Assembly (NCBI RefSeq): GCF_021155775.2
Contig: NC_060235.2
Coordinates: forward strand, 37,736,607 to 37,800,606
Length of the DNA: 64,000 nucleotides
From: Neodiprion pinetum
Taxonomy: Eukaryota; Arthropoda; Insecta; Hymenoptera; Diprionidae
Direction: 5' to 3'
Under the pieces are notes generated by a model, which saw nothing but the letters and a program-made list of their open reading frames with translations, made no database searches and was not told the origin of the DNA. Each line of letters starts with the position of its first letter. Within the stretch, counting starts at the first letter, position 1. Below, one piece after another: positions 23,658 to 38,600 of this stretch. The translations under genes were made by a program, and so were the position numbers.

Positions 23658-26600
23658 ACTGCTGTGATTTCCCCGTCGAATTATTATCTCGATTCGAAAT
23701 ATTTAATACGCGGTTGAACATAACATCCTGCACCGAATGTTTATCCTCCCGAAGTTTTCCCAACACATCGATGAATTGGCAAAATGTCCTCATTTCGAAC
23801 AGTAGAATTGCGAAATGATATTGCCAAAATCGGAACAGGTTTTCGATATTTGCATAAAAGTTGCTCATGATCTGGTCCAACGTAATCCGCATGAATAATC
23901 AAACGACAAAATAATATATATATAATATATTGCAATATCGTACACTTGGAAAAATTTAATTTGTTACAGTAACTAGAAAAATTCAGTAAAACAGGTATCG
24001 TTAAAAAAACTGTTTGATTATTGTTGAAATTACGAAAAACGAGGTACGCCTAATCATTTTGCGCTATCGTCGATCCTTTTTTGGTTGTTGCAACGCAAAA
24101 TCAGTTTCTGAGGTTTACTCTTCTTTTTTAGTTAAACAAGGCTTTGACGTCAATTTATCGTTGCACAAGCGTTAAATTTTCGCAACAGCGATCGTAACGA
24201 GAAAAAATAGAAACGGATGCTAGACTTTCCGGTAACAGCTGGAAAACTGATTTTCATTTTCTACCTAGAACTATGTTTCTCGATTGTGGTAAAAAATGAA
24301 TTTAGTTAAGGACCGAGCGGTAACCGGAACTTAAAATTTCTCTCAGTGTAAATTATACACGTAATGTATCATTCGTTTATAAATCTATACGATGAGAATA
24401 ATAATAATACATCGAAATATAATTATAATCGAAAATTGCAAACCAAATGCACAGTCGGTATTTCAAAGACGCATTGTATAAACATATAATAATATACAAA
24501 AGGCTATTCAGCTTTGAGTTGATTCGTGCGGTATACACATCGTGTAAACATATATATATATATATATGCATGTGTGTAAGGTATGATGTATTATTCAGCA
24601 TCAAATTGGATCGCGGGGTATATTGTTGAAAGTTATTCGCGAATCAAGCCTCAATAATTACTCGGGTATGAATATATCACGTAGCAGAACAATGTGGGCG
24701 TAATACGCGTGTACTCGTATAATATATTATTATTGTTAAAGTTTACAAATATGCACAATATCCGGATATTAAAGCACACTGAAATATCTCACAATTATTT
24801 CAACGGACTTACAAGCGTTCGAGTGTGAGTTAAAAGAAGAGAGAAATATAAGAAGAAAAACGAAAGAGAGAATGGAGGAAATGGCGAAAGGTTTTACGTA
24901 CTTATTTACCTATGTATAGTTATGTACATACCTGTCTTAAACGTTCATACCGGCAGTTCGTTTACTAATAAAAGAAATAAAACTTACAACCCCGAGATTT
25001 CTGAAACGGTTGATATTTTGTAATACTCGACAATTTTTCTTGTTTTTCCTTTTGTTTTAATCTGTTTTCTCTTACTTTTGTTTCGTTTTCTCTCTCCGTC
25101 TTCACCTTCTGCCTTTATCTTCGTTGCGTCAATATTTATTTATTCGCTTATTTGTTCATTCTTTATTTCACAGGGTGAAACACATTTTCAATATTTAAAG
25201 ATACTTTGGTATCTTCACTACGTCGTGTATACGAATATTGAATTCTCCGCTGTACAAGCTACCGGAAGAAGCTTTCCTTCAAATTTTTTTTCTGCGCAAA
25301 TCTAAATACGAATGTACGCACATTTGTTTACTCTCTGGAAATTTCATCGGTTATACATATAAATATAAATCAGGATTTACTTTTATTTTACATCCATGCA
25401 ATGAAGTTTAGATTGAAAAGTTGAAAAGCTTTCGTCTCCGAAATTTGACTGAATCTTTTTTTCCAAAATTCCAGTAAATATTAAAGGCGTAATAGAATTG
25501 GCACAGAATTGTGACGATCGTCAAATCGTCAAGTCTCGTTAGTTTTTAATATCGACTGGATATCAAACCTGAATTTACGTAACACATACTTTCTTATTTT
25601 TCCCCATTACTTTCAAAATCAACCCATTTTTTCTTTCCCCTTTTCATTTCCCGTAATACAATATCGCAGATTTGTACGCGTGGTTGAAATTTATTTGCAA
25701 AGTTCGCGTTGCGTTGCGGTGCCAATTTGAATTTTATCAATTCACAACAGTCATCGATTCGATGCTTCGCCTCGGTGTGATTCACGGATTATTGTTAATC
25801 CGACGTTGTTCCGATTACTAATTACTCGCTAACGCGTCTACGCGACGCAACGAATTGTTTCTCAACATCGTGACAAAATTTTTGCTAACCATTTCAATAT
25901 TTGCGATAGCTTTTTTCTTCTTGTCTTTTTTATCGACATTCATCAAGAAAGAACAATACCGATCAAAATATTCGCGAAAGCTTTGCGATAAATTTTTAAG
26001 ACCGTAACACGATTGTTGAATAATTAATTTTATCAACATTACAATATATACGCATGTCAATAAGTAATTTCCTTTAAAACTCTTGATTTTTAAATTTTTA
26101 TCAAAACTTGAATATTTCTTTAATTTTAATATGTCGAAACAAATTCGTTTCATCAAGCTCACACGTGTTCCAACTTTCCATATACCTACATTCATATATT
26201 ATAGGTACAAAACATTTTCCATCAAGGGTGACGGAGAGAGAGCTTTTCGATTTCTATTTGTATTACATTATTTTCACGCAATATTTTCGGCTAATTCTTT
26301 CAGGCAGTGATTAGTTACGGTCGTGAGATCCTGAAACATCCTTTTCGCGGAAAAACAACAGGGACAACCGAGCTACGTTGTAAGAAGCTTAGGGAATGTC
26401 TATAGTATTATATGCAATAGAGCTTTGGCTCAACATAACGAGATCCGACGAAGTCTTTCCCTTGCGAACACTGGAAAGAACTTTGCAGATGTTTCCATAT
26501 TTTTATAGGACGGCGCTGTATTACGAATCCCGGTGATCTTATCCTGTGACGATCTTTTCACCACCGCACGGTGAAAACGGCTTTACATCAATTATTTCCA

Positions 26601-29600
26601 ACGCCAAGCGGTTAAAACGCCCTCATATTACGCACGCGTCGTTTATCCTCGTTTATAGTCGAGCCCACCGTAATCCTTCGTTGTGCAGCTGATATCTTAA
26701 CGCTGACCCCGATAATTCATCCGGCAACCTCAACCGGATTTTGCGCGAGGCGGCAAAATTTATTTATTTATTTATTTTTCTCCTCTTGCCAATTTCGACG
26801 AGTAAGCTTTTCTCGTGAAATTTTGAAATATGTTATTCATCTTCTTCATTTCCTTCCGACGTGATATGTTCATTCGTCATTTTTTGTTTGAAGTAAAGTT
26901 GCTTATCTTCAATCAGCTTCGTAGTAAATTCCGTTTGAATTTATACGCTATACACATATATGGGGAATTCCATGCCAACCCAACAGACGGAGGACCCTCA
27001 CAATTTTTGATTTTGTTTAAAATTTGTTCTGCAATTGCCCCGACTCTCGATTGTTTTGGATTTTTAACTCAACTGGTTAATTATTTACACACATTGAGCG
27101 TGGTTTTGAAACGGACCTTTTTTAAAGTTCTCACAAAATGTTTAAAAACTGTATTTTGTTCTCCAAACGTTTCAATACCGGGCTAATCATGGGCCGATAT
27201 TTTTTCTATTTTGTTTTTTAGATCAACTAAAACGTTGTTTGAATGGTCTGGTAATTCCCAAAAAATCCTCAAACCTTCTATTTTTCACTAAGAACATTTC
27301 TAGATCGGTTTCATTATGAAGATGATAAAAATGTTGAACGTGCGAAAAAAACGGACAAAAATAGCTTCATAATGGAAACGATCTAAAAATGTTTTAAATC
27401 AAAAAGAAGAGTTTTGAGTAATTTCCAGACCGTTCAAACAATATTCTAGTTGAACCAAAAAATCGAAAGTGCTGGAAAAAAATTCGGCTCGTCGCATCGG
27501 CTCCGTCTCGAAATGTTTGAATTTTTATCAAGAATTTTAAACAAGATCATTTTTAAAATCACTAAATATTTATAAATGATTTAGCAGTTGGATGAAAAAT
27601 TTGAAAAAATTCAGGCTACTGTTTCAGAGTTGGGACAATTGCAGAAAAGTTTTTAAATGAAATCATAAATGATGAGGATCGGATGTTGGTCGGGTTCGCA
27701 TGGAATCGCCCATATATAGTTATACCCACATATTGAGAATGATATTTAAGATGAAAAGAAAACGGTTGGATATTATTAGACGGCCGAAGAACTTGATTTA
27801 CAAACCGCCGTCGGGATCCTATTCCGACCTAATATTTTTCACCGACTCTCGAGATCCGTGAAGCATCGAGTGGGACTCTTGAAATTTCATTCGCTGTAGT
27901 ATTATTCTTATTTCTGGAGGAGTTGAAATTTCGTAACTCCGCGATCCCCGAGTTTTATATTTCAATAAAACGAAATTTATCAATCGTCGATATTTTTTTA
28001 CGCTCGAGACGACGACGAAGCAGAAATTATTTCCACCGTTTGATTATATTTTTCCGCAATTGTAAAATTATCAGCGTTTTAACGAGCTACGGAGCTGAGT
28101 CAGAATCTGTGGGATTCAATTTTCCGGAGGGCTTAAGGAAACCTCGGAAGCTCCGATTTCGCCCACCTTATTAATCCGCAGCAATCCGCAGGGCGGTTTC
28201 TGTTACTCACGATCAGTTGGCCCGAATTGCTGAATCGAGATTTCGATTTTCAACACTCGGCAAGCCGGCAGAAACTCTTATTGCGGGCTAACGAACACTT
28301 GGTTGGCCAAAAATCCATATCTTTTGTTATAATTCTATAACTTATAATATGAACTATTATAATATTAAGATACAGAAATCTTTCAAGAATTAGAAAAATA
28401 GGAAATATTGGAATTATGAAGAAAACTAGCTTTCGATATCGGTGATTTGTTTGAAAAAAATTCACTTACAGATTCGTTCGTGAAATCCAAATCGATGCAG
28501 GCTCGCATCTGATTCCGAAAATTATATATTATCTTCTACAAATTCACCGAGACACTTTTTCTTAGCGCGTTAGCATCTTTGTACATTCAATTTTAAATCA
28601 TTTCACCGATATTCATTGCACTGAGAATAAATTCATTCGTTACAGTAACTAGAAAAATTCAGTAAAACAGGTATCGTGAAAAAAACTGTTCGAACATCGT
28701 TGGAATTACGAAAAACGAGGTACGCGTAAACATTTTGCGCTATCGTCGATCCTTTTTTGATGATTGCAACGCAAATTCAGTTTCTGAGGTTTACTCTGCT
28801 TTTTTAGTTGAACAAGGCTTTAACGTCAATTTATCGTTGCACAAGCGTTGAATTTTCGCAACAGTTGCAAGAAAATCTAGCAACAGTGATCGTAATGAGA
28901 AAGAATAGCAACGGATACTAGACTTTCCGGTAACGGCTAGAAAACTAATTTTCATTTTGTACCTAAAACTATATTTTTCGATTGCGGTAAAAAATGAAAA
29001 TATTCGAGGACTGAGCGGTAACCGGAACTAAAAATTTCTCTCAGTTTGTGATCGATAAACGGCGATATTGATAATTGACTACCGAAAGCAAAGAAAATCC
29101 TATTCAGCGACTTTGCAGAAATTAGTTTTTTTAATAAATTAGTCAATATTTCGCCACATTTTTAATCACATCTTGAGACGATCTGAAACAAAGCATCAAT
29201 ATTTACGCTTCAACTTCTAATTCCAGTATTTCATACTTTTGTTTGTTGAATACTTAACGTCGGCTACCTTGTAATGAAATTAATGAAAAGTATCGAATTT
29301 TGGTAAACCAACTTCCTTGCAGAAAGGATCCTTTCCAACCCATTTCAGGACATGCGAGTCTCGACGTCGCACATTGTAGCATCCATGTAGTACCCAAGTG
29401 CATTCATGTGGTTACATAAGAAACCATAGACGAAGCGTGACGGGGAAAAGTCTCTTTCATCAAAATCATACAGAGTCGGGATAAAATCGACGCGAGACGG
29501 GATTGAATGCATTTCTTTGAGGGTGGAAATCAACTTCACCTATTCGACGGGCTCTTAGAAGGCGAGCTGCTACTCGTTTCAGTCCATTTCTCACGTGCAT

Positions 29601-32600
29601 CCACAGATCGGGATCTGCGAAGCCACGTATCCACCTTTACCGCGGTTTCTTCGTCGTAAGCCGGTCCGCAATCTCGACGAACGGAATTGAGCGAAAAGAG
29701 AAGACGCCGGTATGAAAGGTGTGTGGAGATTCGATGCAAATTTTGTGAAATCTCCACGGACTCTGACGCTGATTGTGAGCTTATAAATATTTAATACACA
29801 ACTTAATTGAATTCTGATAAAAACTCTCGGAAAGTCTTTTGCTTTTTTAATAAAATCAATTTGTAGACGCATTTTGTCGAAAATTTTCTAGCGCGAATCA
29901 AACATTTTGCTGTGGCTACCGAAATTGATCCAATAATCGTTTTCAAATTGCAATATGTTGTTTCCGATTTTCTATTAATTATACACTGAGAGAAATTTTT
30001 AGTCCTTAGCTATTTCATTTTTTTACCACAATCGAAAAATATAGTTCTAGGTAGAAAATGAAAATTAGTTTTCTAGCTGTTACCGGAAAGTCTGATATCC
30101 GTTACTATTCTTCCTCATTACGATCACTGTTGCTATATTTTCTTGCAACTGTTGCGAAAATTTAACGCTTGTGCAACGATAAATTGACGTTAAAGCGTTG
30201 TTTAACTAAAAAAGCAGAGTAAACCGAAGAAACTGATTTTGCGTTACAATAACCAAAAATTCAAACAGTTTTTTCAACGATACCTGTTTTACTGAATTTT
30301 TCTAGTTACCGTAACAAATGAAATTTTTCTCATCGCAAAAAAACGAAATCTCCATCAGCACACGCATCAATCGTCCGATAAACCCGTCAACGCCGCACCC
30401 TTGAATTTATATCCGCGTCCTTTCAGCCGCGTTATAGTTATACCTCCACACGTATACCTGTAAGCCGACGGCTGATGTGCATTGCAAATTCTGCAAGCTC
30501 TTATACGAAGACCACCCACCGGCTGTGGGCAGAGCCGATCAATTTGAAAGCGCTTCATCCTGACTGACTGCCGTTTATAATTAATAATTCAACGGCAGGC
30601 CACGCGATCAAGTGCAACCTCGGCAAACAGTGATTCTGGAAACTCTACACAGCTGTATCTCTACCTACCTACGTACCTCTGTACAATTTATGCGCGGCAT
30701 TCCACGTCAAATAAGCCCCCTTCGATTATAATCATTTTTTAGGACGATCTTTTTACCGATCCAAAAGGGTCTAGGAATTATTTACAGATTTTCGTAATAC
30801 GAAAACGCCATTGTTAAAAATTTGAAAAAATGCACAAAGACGCTACAATTTGAAATATGATTTTTAAACATCACACGATAATGGGATCTTAATATTTCCT
30901 ACTTTTCTCGCAAGTTTTTAGACTTTCCATGCCGGAATTGGAGTTTTTTGTTTTTTTTTTTTTGATTTTTTTTCCTATTCCTTAATCTAAATAGATCGCG
31001 GTATCGTAAAAATAATATGGTTTTGCAATCCGTTCAGATCGAGACATCTGAAAGAAAGGAAAAAAAAACAAAACAATTCCGACATGGAAAAGCTCCAAAG
31101 TTGCGAAAAAGGTGGTAAATATTGAAATCCCATTATCGCGTGGTGTTCAAAAATCAAATTTGAAATCATAGAATTCTCGGAATTGGTTTCGCGATTTTTT
31201 TTAATAACTTTCACCATCAGCTAAAGGAAATCATCTTGATCAAATCATGTTGATAAGAACATCGTCTTGAAAAATGATCAAAATCGAAGTAGGTGAGGTA
31301 CACGGGCTGCTAATTTGACGTGGAATGCCCCATATGCAGGGTATAAAGAGGACTCTATACGTTCTGGCCATTAAGACACCCGAGAGGTTTTCAAATGCTT
31401 AACAGTCACGCGATTCAACGATATCCGTGTCATGTATTTGAGGCGAAGTTTCTTTACGATATTTCCTTTGGTAGCAAAATTTTTCTTTTTCTTCTTTTTT
31501 CTTCGCTTTTTTTTCTCTTGTTCGCTCTACTATCGTAGCAATAAAAAGACGTCCCCTACAAACGGAAGAAAAAGTTCATAATTATGCTCGATCGGAGAAT
31601 CGTTTGAAATTCCCGTGTGCAAGTAAAAAAAAAAAAAAAAATTGAGGGGTCAGAATTTTCGGTCAAGTCGAGCCATTTCTTTTCTTCCCGTAATTTTTAC
31701 GCTGCAATATTTAAATCGAAATTTTCTCTAATTACGCTCTTTGATTTGCACCGCTCGATAATTATGTAACATTTTTTTTTTTTTTTTACACAAAGCAAGC
31801 ATCATATATGCGTAATTGTGTATCATATACATTACGTGTTTCCGGGTTAAAAAATTATCGCACCGCAAGCTGTTGGTGAAATTAATTAATTTGTCTCCGA
31901 GGAGGCAGAGAGCATAAATAAGAACGGAAAATGAATGGATGCGGGAGTTGGTTTAATTCTGCTGAAAAGTTCTTTCCTTAGCGTCTTCTGAGTTTTTCCT
32001 TTTTTTTTCCTTTTTTTTTTTACTTGTTTCTATTCTCCTCTTCTGCACACGTAAAAAATCGGATCTGTCGATCTGACTACAAATTACTGCATTACACACT
32101 ACGTATTGGATTCCTGCAAGCTCATGCTCTATCCACGTTACCACTAAAGCTTTGTTCTTCTCGTTTTTTTTTATAAATGTAACACTTCCCTTTTTTTTCC
32201 GGTGCACCGTTTTAGCCGAAGGAAACGGATCGGAATTTAAATTGTCTAGCATTGAATTATTCATGATTTTTCGTATCGTATCGTGAATACAAAAGGAAGA
32301 AGATCGTAGAGGAAAAGACGAAAAACAAATCGAAATATCGAAAAGAACTATGCAGATAACGCACTTCGTACAACATGTAAGGTTCGAAAATCGGATTATG
32401 CGGTATTGTTAATATACGGGGCATTCCACGTCAATTCGATCGGAGTTTGATCCTGACTCTCTTGGATTTGGTTCCCGATTTTTTACACTGTCATTCAAAC
32501 TCTAATTCCAATATTTTCTCAATTTGCGACATTTTTGGAAATTGTCAATAAAATTACATAAATTCTGTGGCCAAAACCAATAATATTTCAACCAAAGTTG

Positions 32601-35600
32601 AAGCGGGCAGACAAAACGGTAATTTTGTACTCACTTTTTAACTAATTAATAATTTTTTTTTTAGTCATCTTGTTGTTTTCTTTCTGAATTGTCAGAATTC
32701 GATATATCTTCCCTAATGAAACAACGACAATCTGGAGATTTTTATTAAAATTCAAAATTAAAAATCAAAATGAATAAAAAAAATGACGCAGGACTTTTTA
32801 TTTTTCTTTGAATTTCAATCGAAATCGGAATGATTTTTAGAGCTGGTACAAGGATATCAAAAATCGCGGATCAAATCTAAGTTGGTGAGGTTTAGACTCT
32901 AGTCGAATTGACGTGGAATACCCCATATATCCATTATTTTTATTTTTTTTTTTCAACAAGAATTACGCGTGCATGTGTGTGAAAATGGGATTACTTTTTG
33001 CATATATGAGAGGTATTCTCGCAAGGTTTAGGTATATACTTAAATTTATAAGGTATAATATAATAAAGTGTTTCGCCGTTGATCGAGTGGAAAGAACGCG
33101 ATGGAGCGAAGAGATTTGTAAATAATGCGGTGAAAATGTATATAATACAAAGTTACGTTTCTTGATCAGAAATTTTCTACGTGTGTTTATGTGTGTGTGT
33201 GTGTGTGTTTTTTTCTTAATTTTTCATTCTCTAGCTACCAAAAATTGCAAAACTTGGAGAGTTTTCAAGCTGAATTCGACCTCCGTAATCCCAATATTCG
33301 AATTATATTTCCACGCACCGAAGTATTTTTGCATATAATTACCCGAATGCGTTATGAACAACGGCAACAACAACAGCAATGATAAAATGAAAAAAACAGA
33401 AGGTACAAAATGATTTGTTTCACTTTTTTACTCTGGGAAATTAGACCTTGGAAAAAAGTAAAGTACATGTACAGCATGTAGCAAATTTGGCACTTTTTTT
33501 CTGCAGGCGAAAAGCCTTTAAACGTACAGGAAATCATAGAAGAGAGAAAGAGAGAGAGACAGAATATAATAGAATTGAATGGTGTTTATTAATGTATAAT
33601 GTGTCGTACAAGAATGAAGTGGAGATTAAAACTGGGAGAGTTAATAAAAACAACAAGCAAATACCAGCGAATGTTCGAAATTAGTTGAGGAACAAGTAGA
33701 TTCAAGGCCCTAGCTCATCATAGAAATAGTAAAGCATAATATATATTCTAAAGAGTGCAAATAGAGACGGAGAGACAGAGTGAGAGTATGTATGGTAGAA
33801 AGAGAGAAAGAAAGAGAGAATTGAATTATCGCCTGTGACATGTTCGCAAACGTCTAACGGAGCGATGTACGCGACACTTGGATTTTTTGTGACAAAGGGT
33901 GAGGAGAAATTGAGGCGAGAGAGCTTTTAAAAATAATGGTATAAATCGCGTTGGTCATCGCAGTCTCTGACTTGTCCTTGTTAAGAGTAAACTTTTCTGA
34001 AAAATGTGATTAATCAATTTTTTTTCAATCGCAATGTAAAGTATTGAAAACGATGTCTGCCATTTTCGTTCGTTAGCGTTGTTTGACGTTTCTTTGAGAT
34101 TCTCTATTAACGTGACTAAATTTTCTTCGTTGATCGTTGGGATACCGATACACTTATCGGTAATTCAAGAACCGTGTGCTTTCTGTAAAAGACTGTACAC
34201 AACGTATCCACTGGGACCGGTGAATTTTCAATTCATCTCGGGCAGAAAGCATGATTAAAAAATGTATCTGTAATGACTAAGAGACGAGTATTTAATAATA
34301 GCACATTATGTCACAAGGGAATAAAGTCAACTTTTATTCCCGTGTTAAATATTGGACTTTATTTTCCGACTCAACTCTGGCTGTAATATTTATTTGAAAA
34401 TTCGGACTTTTAAATTGGCCTCATATTCTCCGCAAACGCGTCTTAGGGAAAAACGTGCCACTTTCGTCCCGCTTTTGAGGTCAAAAAAGTTAACTCTATG
34501 GTCGAGTCGGGAATAAACGAATATTAATCACACAAGGGCGAAGACTTGAGTTTTATTTTTAAATCAACTGTGATAAATTCGCCCTAACGGGCTGATTTTT
34601 TTCGTGAAAAGCAAAGATTTAAGCTTCTTTACTTTAAGGCACAAGTTCACATCTCATCCAAGGTTTTTGTACTCTTAAATTGGAATATCTATGGTCCTCT
34701 GCTGGCGTTTTAACCGGATCCTGAAAATCCTTATAAAATGTTTTTCTTCTCTTCTCTCCTTTGAATTGCATCTCGTCAAGATTCCGAGTTGGAAAAACGA
34801 TTTATTGTTTCGTGCAACGTAATTAACGAGCTTGATTTTTCTCCTCCCACTCGTCCGGTTTCAGACGTCGTCTACCTACTGTTTGGATAATAAAAGGATT
34901 GCCTGTTGATGCAAGGAACCACGCCTCCTGAGTAATGGTCCTTTATTGTCCTCGGACCGAGAACACAGGCATCCTGCAGAGTCGGGCCATTTTTCCTCCC
35001 CTGCACGGGTCAGGGTTTCATTTTTTTCTCGTTAATTTTTTCATTCCGCGAAAATCCCTCCGAGGATTTCTATTCCCCGATTCTACGACGCAACTTTCCG
35101 GTTTGTGCATTTCTATTATAAGTATTATATTCGACCAAAGTTTTTTTTTTCCAATAGACTGAGAGAAATTTTTAGTTCCGATTACCGCTCAGTTCTTAAC
35201 TATTTTCATTTTTTACGACAATCGAAAACTATAGTTCTAGGTACAAAATGTAAATTAGTTTTCTAGCTATTACCGGAAAGTCTGGTATCCGTTACTATTC
35301 TTTCTCATTACGATCACTGTTACTATATTTTCTTATAACTGTTGCGAAAATTTAACGCTTGCGCAAAAATAAATTGACGTTTATGCCTTATTTAAGTAAA
35401 AAAGTAGGGTAAACCGAAGAAACTGATTTTGCGTTGCAATCATCAAAAAAGGATCGACATTAGCGCAAAATGGTTAGGCGTACCTCGTTTTTCGTAATTC
35501 CAACAATATTCAAACAGTTTTTTCAACGATACTTGTTTTACTGAATTTTTCTAGTTACTAAAACGAATGAAATTTTTCTCAGTGTAGGTTTGACCATCCC

Positions 35601-38600
35601 TGAGGGTTTCAATTTTCAACAACTTCTGGGGGTTGTTGCCCTAACACCTTTGGCGAATTCTGTTTTCTTGTAACGGTATGACAGAGATAGAGAGAGAGAG
35701 AGAGAGACAGAGTTGGAGTGAAGTAAAAAGGAAAGTAAGAAGGGACAAACGGGAAACTTAATACAAGCGAGTCCTGCCGACGCCTAAAGGATTCGACCCT
35801 GCAAGGAAAATGAAATCTGTTCCGAACCAACTGAATCTAGGCTGTTCTTATAACTGCACGGATCCAACCTAACCCGATATAAATTTTTACTGAAATATCG
35901 TTCCCTTATAAGTTGGGTAAAAAAAAATTGCGAAGAAAAACTCCGGAGGCTAAAAAAGTTGGGAGAACGGAATTGAATCAACACAAGTCTCAACAACTAC
36001 GTAAAAATTCAAAGCTGTGGATACAATATAATTCGATACACAAGTTATTTGCTGGAGCAAAAAATTTTAGCGCCGATAAAGATACGGTGAGAGAATTTTC
36101 CGCAACGGCAAAAATTTTGCAAGCTCAACCAACAGGTTTGCTACTACTTGGCTGTGCTTGCAGAATCTTTGCCGTCTCTATATTGACAGAAAAATTTTCT
36201 GCTTTATAATCTCTTCTTCGAAACTCAATGTAATGCTCGATGAAGTATATTTTTCTTCATCGATCAAGCATCATACTTCCGTTTTGCGAAAACTTTCAGT
36301 AGAATGGAAAGTTTTCCCGCAGACGGATAGTTTTCCGATATATCAAGCTCGTTATTGGCAGGTGTATCTGTTTGTGCCGTAATCCATTTACGCGAAACCC
36401 ATTCCGGGGCACCGAGTTAGGCATTGCATCGAAACTCCTCATTGTACCTACAACCCACCTTTGTTGCTACAACGACGTTGTAGCTAGACGGTGAATTATC
36501 ATTCCGATCTACCAGAGGACGCGTCTATTGTTTGCAGGAAACCCGAGTATCTTCAGAGCTCAGACGACGCTTCCCTTGCCTCGATTTATCGCGGACGTAA
36601 ATGACAAATTTTGTGTTTTTTTTTTTAGTCAATTTTTGTTTCGCGAATTTTTTCTACTCCGTATTACAGCCCCCAGTTTGTAAGACTGCAATGAAAAATC
36701 GCGGGATGACATCGAAGGTGTTTATATTGCAAAATACGATTATACGACATGATGTTTCGTCGCATTACATACCTCCACGGGTAGTTTACTCGTTAGTCAA
36801 AAATTAAATATTTATAACGTTACAGCGGTCGATTATTAGTCAGAGCAGCAACACGTCGTACAGCGATGAATATTACACGCTGTTTCAAATTTCCCGAAAA
36901 TTCTTAATCGGAAGGACTTAATTGAACGGTGTGATTAATTTCCGTTGAAAGTGCGTCGCACGGCGAGGGATGATTTGGATCTTTCGAAAAGGTGTGTGTG
37001 TGTGTGTGTGTGTGTGTACATATATTGTGTCATGTTTATCATCCGCGTTCTCCCGCGGGAGGAAAGTCAATTTCGAATCTTATTTCCTCTTCATAAGTAA
37101 TTCCCCACCTCGAAGTTGGGTCTCGCCGTAGGAATTGCCGGATTTTTATCACCACCACCACCACCACCACCACCACCATCATCATCATCATCGTCATCAT
37201 CATCATCTTCATTTTCACGGTGTGCAGGTAAACGTAATACATTTTCCTCGTATAAGTTCCGGTTATGCAAACATATATGTATATGTATATAATGTATATA
37301 ACATATCCATCCATTCTCCGTTTTCCAGAGCGTGAAATTACGCTTTTCTCTGTTTATTTTTACACCCACGAACACATTGAGAGGATCTCGGTTGGTCTCT
37401 GGAAAATACACGACAAGCCGCGAGGAACTTGACACGAATATATCTTCGCCCCGGTGTCGTTTTTCACCGCTGCACATGCACCGACTCACCGAAGCTTAAT
37501 TCCTCCTCCATGCATTTCATATGGAATTCACTTTTGACACCCTCCTGCGAGTCTGCACGCGACTTGACTCACCTCGGCTTGGCTCGCACACACCCTCGAC
37601 GGATATTTGTACATGCGAAAATAGCCCGCCCGTTTGCATTCCATTTAGCGAATTGTCGAGGTTATTTGGGAGAATTCAGGTAAATTTTTCTCTCAATGCA
37701 GAGAATATCGATATCTCGTGCTTTACTTTTCATCATCTTTGGTGATATAAAAGAGTGTTGATTTCGGTCGAAAATTACTTTTTCTAATTCCGCCAAATCT
37801 TTGCGTTTTCGAACCTCTGGAATCCGAACCACAGGTTTTTAGATAAATCTCGGTCTGTCCGACAAACTCCCGCGATGATCTCGGAAATGGATTGATGAAA
37901 AAAATTGAAACTTGGAGGATTTTACGATCAAATGATGGGCATGAAAAATTGCTGGGTCCCGTTTAATTTGAACTTTCGGTTCTACCGGAAATGAATAAAG
38001 TTTCAATGTTTTACCGATATACGTATACTTTTTCTTCCTTACTACTTTTTCCAAATAAATGATCATGGTTTTCCCAGTTTATAAAAGAACTTTTTTTTTA
38101 ATTTATCAATGTTTTCTATTTCAGTTTTGTTTTTTGTTTTCTAATTTTTTTTTTTTTTTTTCCAAGATCTCTTCATCGTTCTGTCGAGTCTTATCAGTTT
38201 CAGATTTTTCACTCGACCGTCTTCGAGATGATCCCGGAAGTTTGTCGGACAGACCGACAGGCTCTCCCCTTTACACGATGATGAAAAGTATCGCGAAGAA
38301 GCTATTTTTTCCGGTTTGTTTTCATCGAAGAGTATTCGAAAGTACAAGATGTTCGCCTCGATTTTCTCCTTCAGATTTTCAATTCGAGTTTTCGAGTCGT
38401 CACTGACGTTGACGTTCTCCTCTAAACTCGTTACAAGTTTTACGCTGCAGACTTTGCGATATTTCTGTAAATGACGAGCGACGTTCAACTCGTTGGACCC
38501 GTTCCTTCAGCCTGGTTCTTAAATCATCCCCCCTCACATCGCCCTTCAACAATCTTCCACTCCTTCTTTCATCCCTCATCCTTACCATTTCACTCTTCCC

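Noticed and set aside
37135..37335. Poly-His protein on the plus strand and Asp/Gly repeat protein on the minus strand
   Set aside because: Both come from the (CAC)n(CAT)n repeat.
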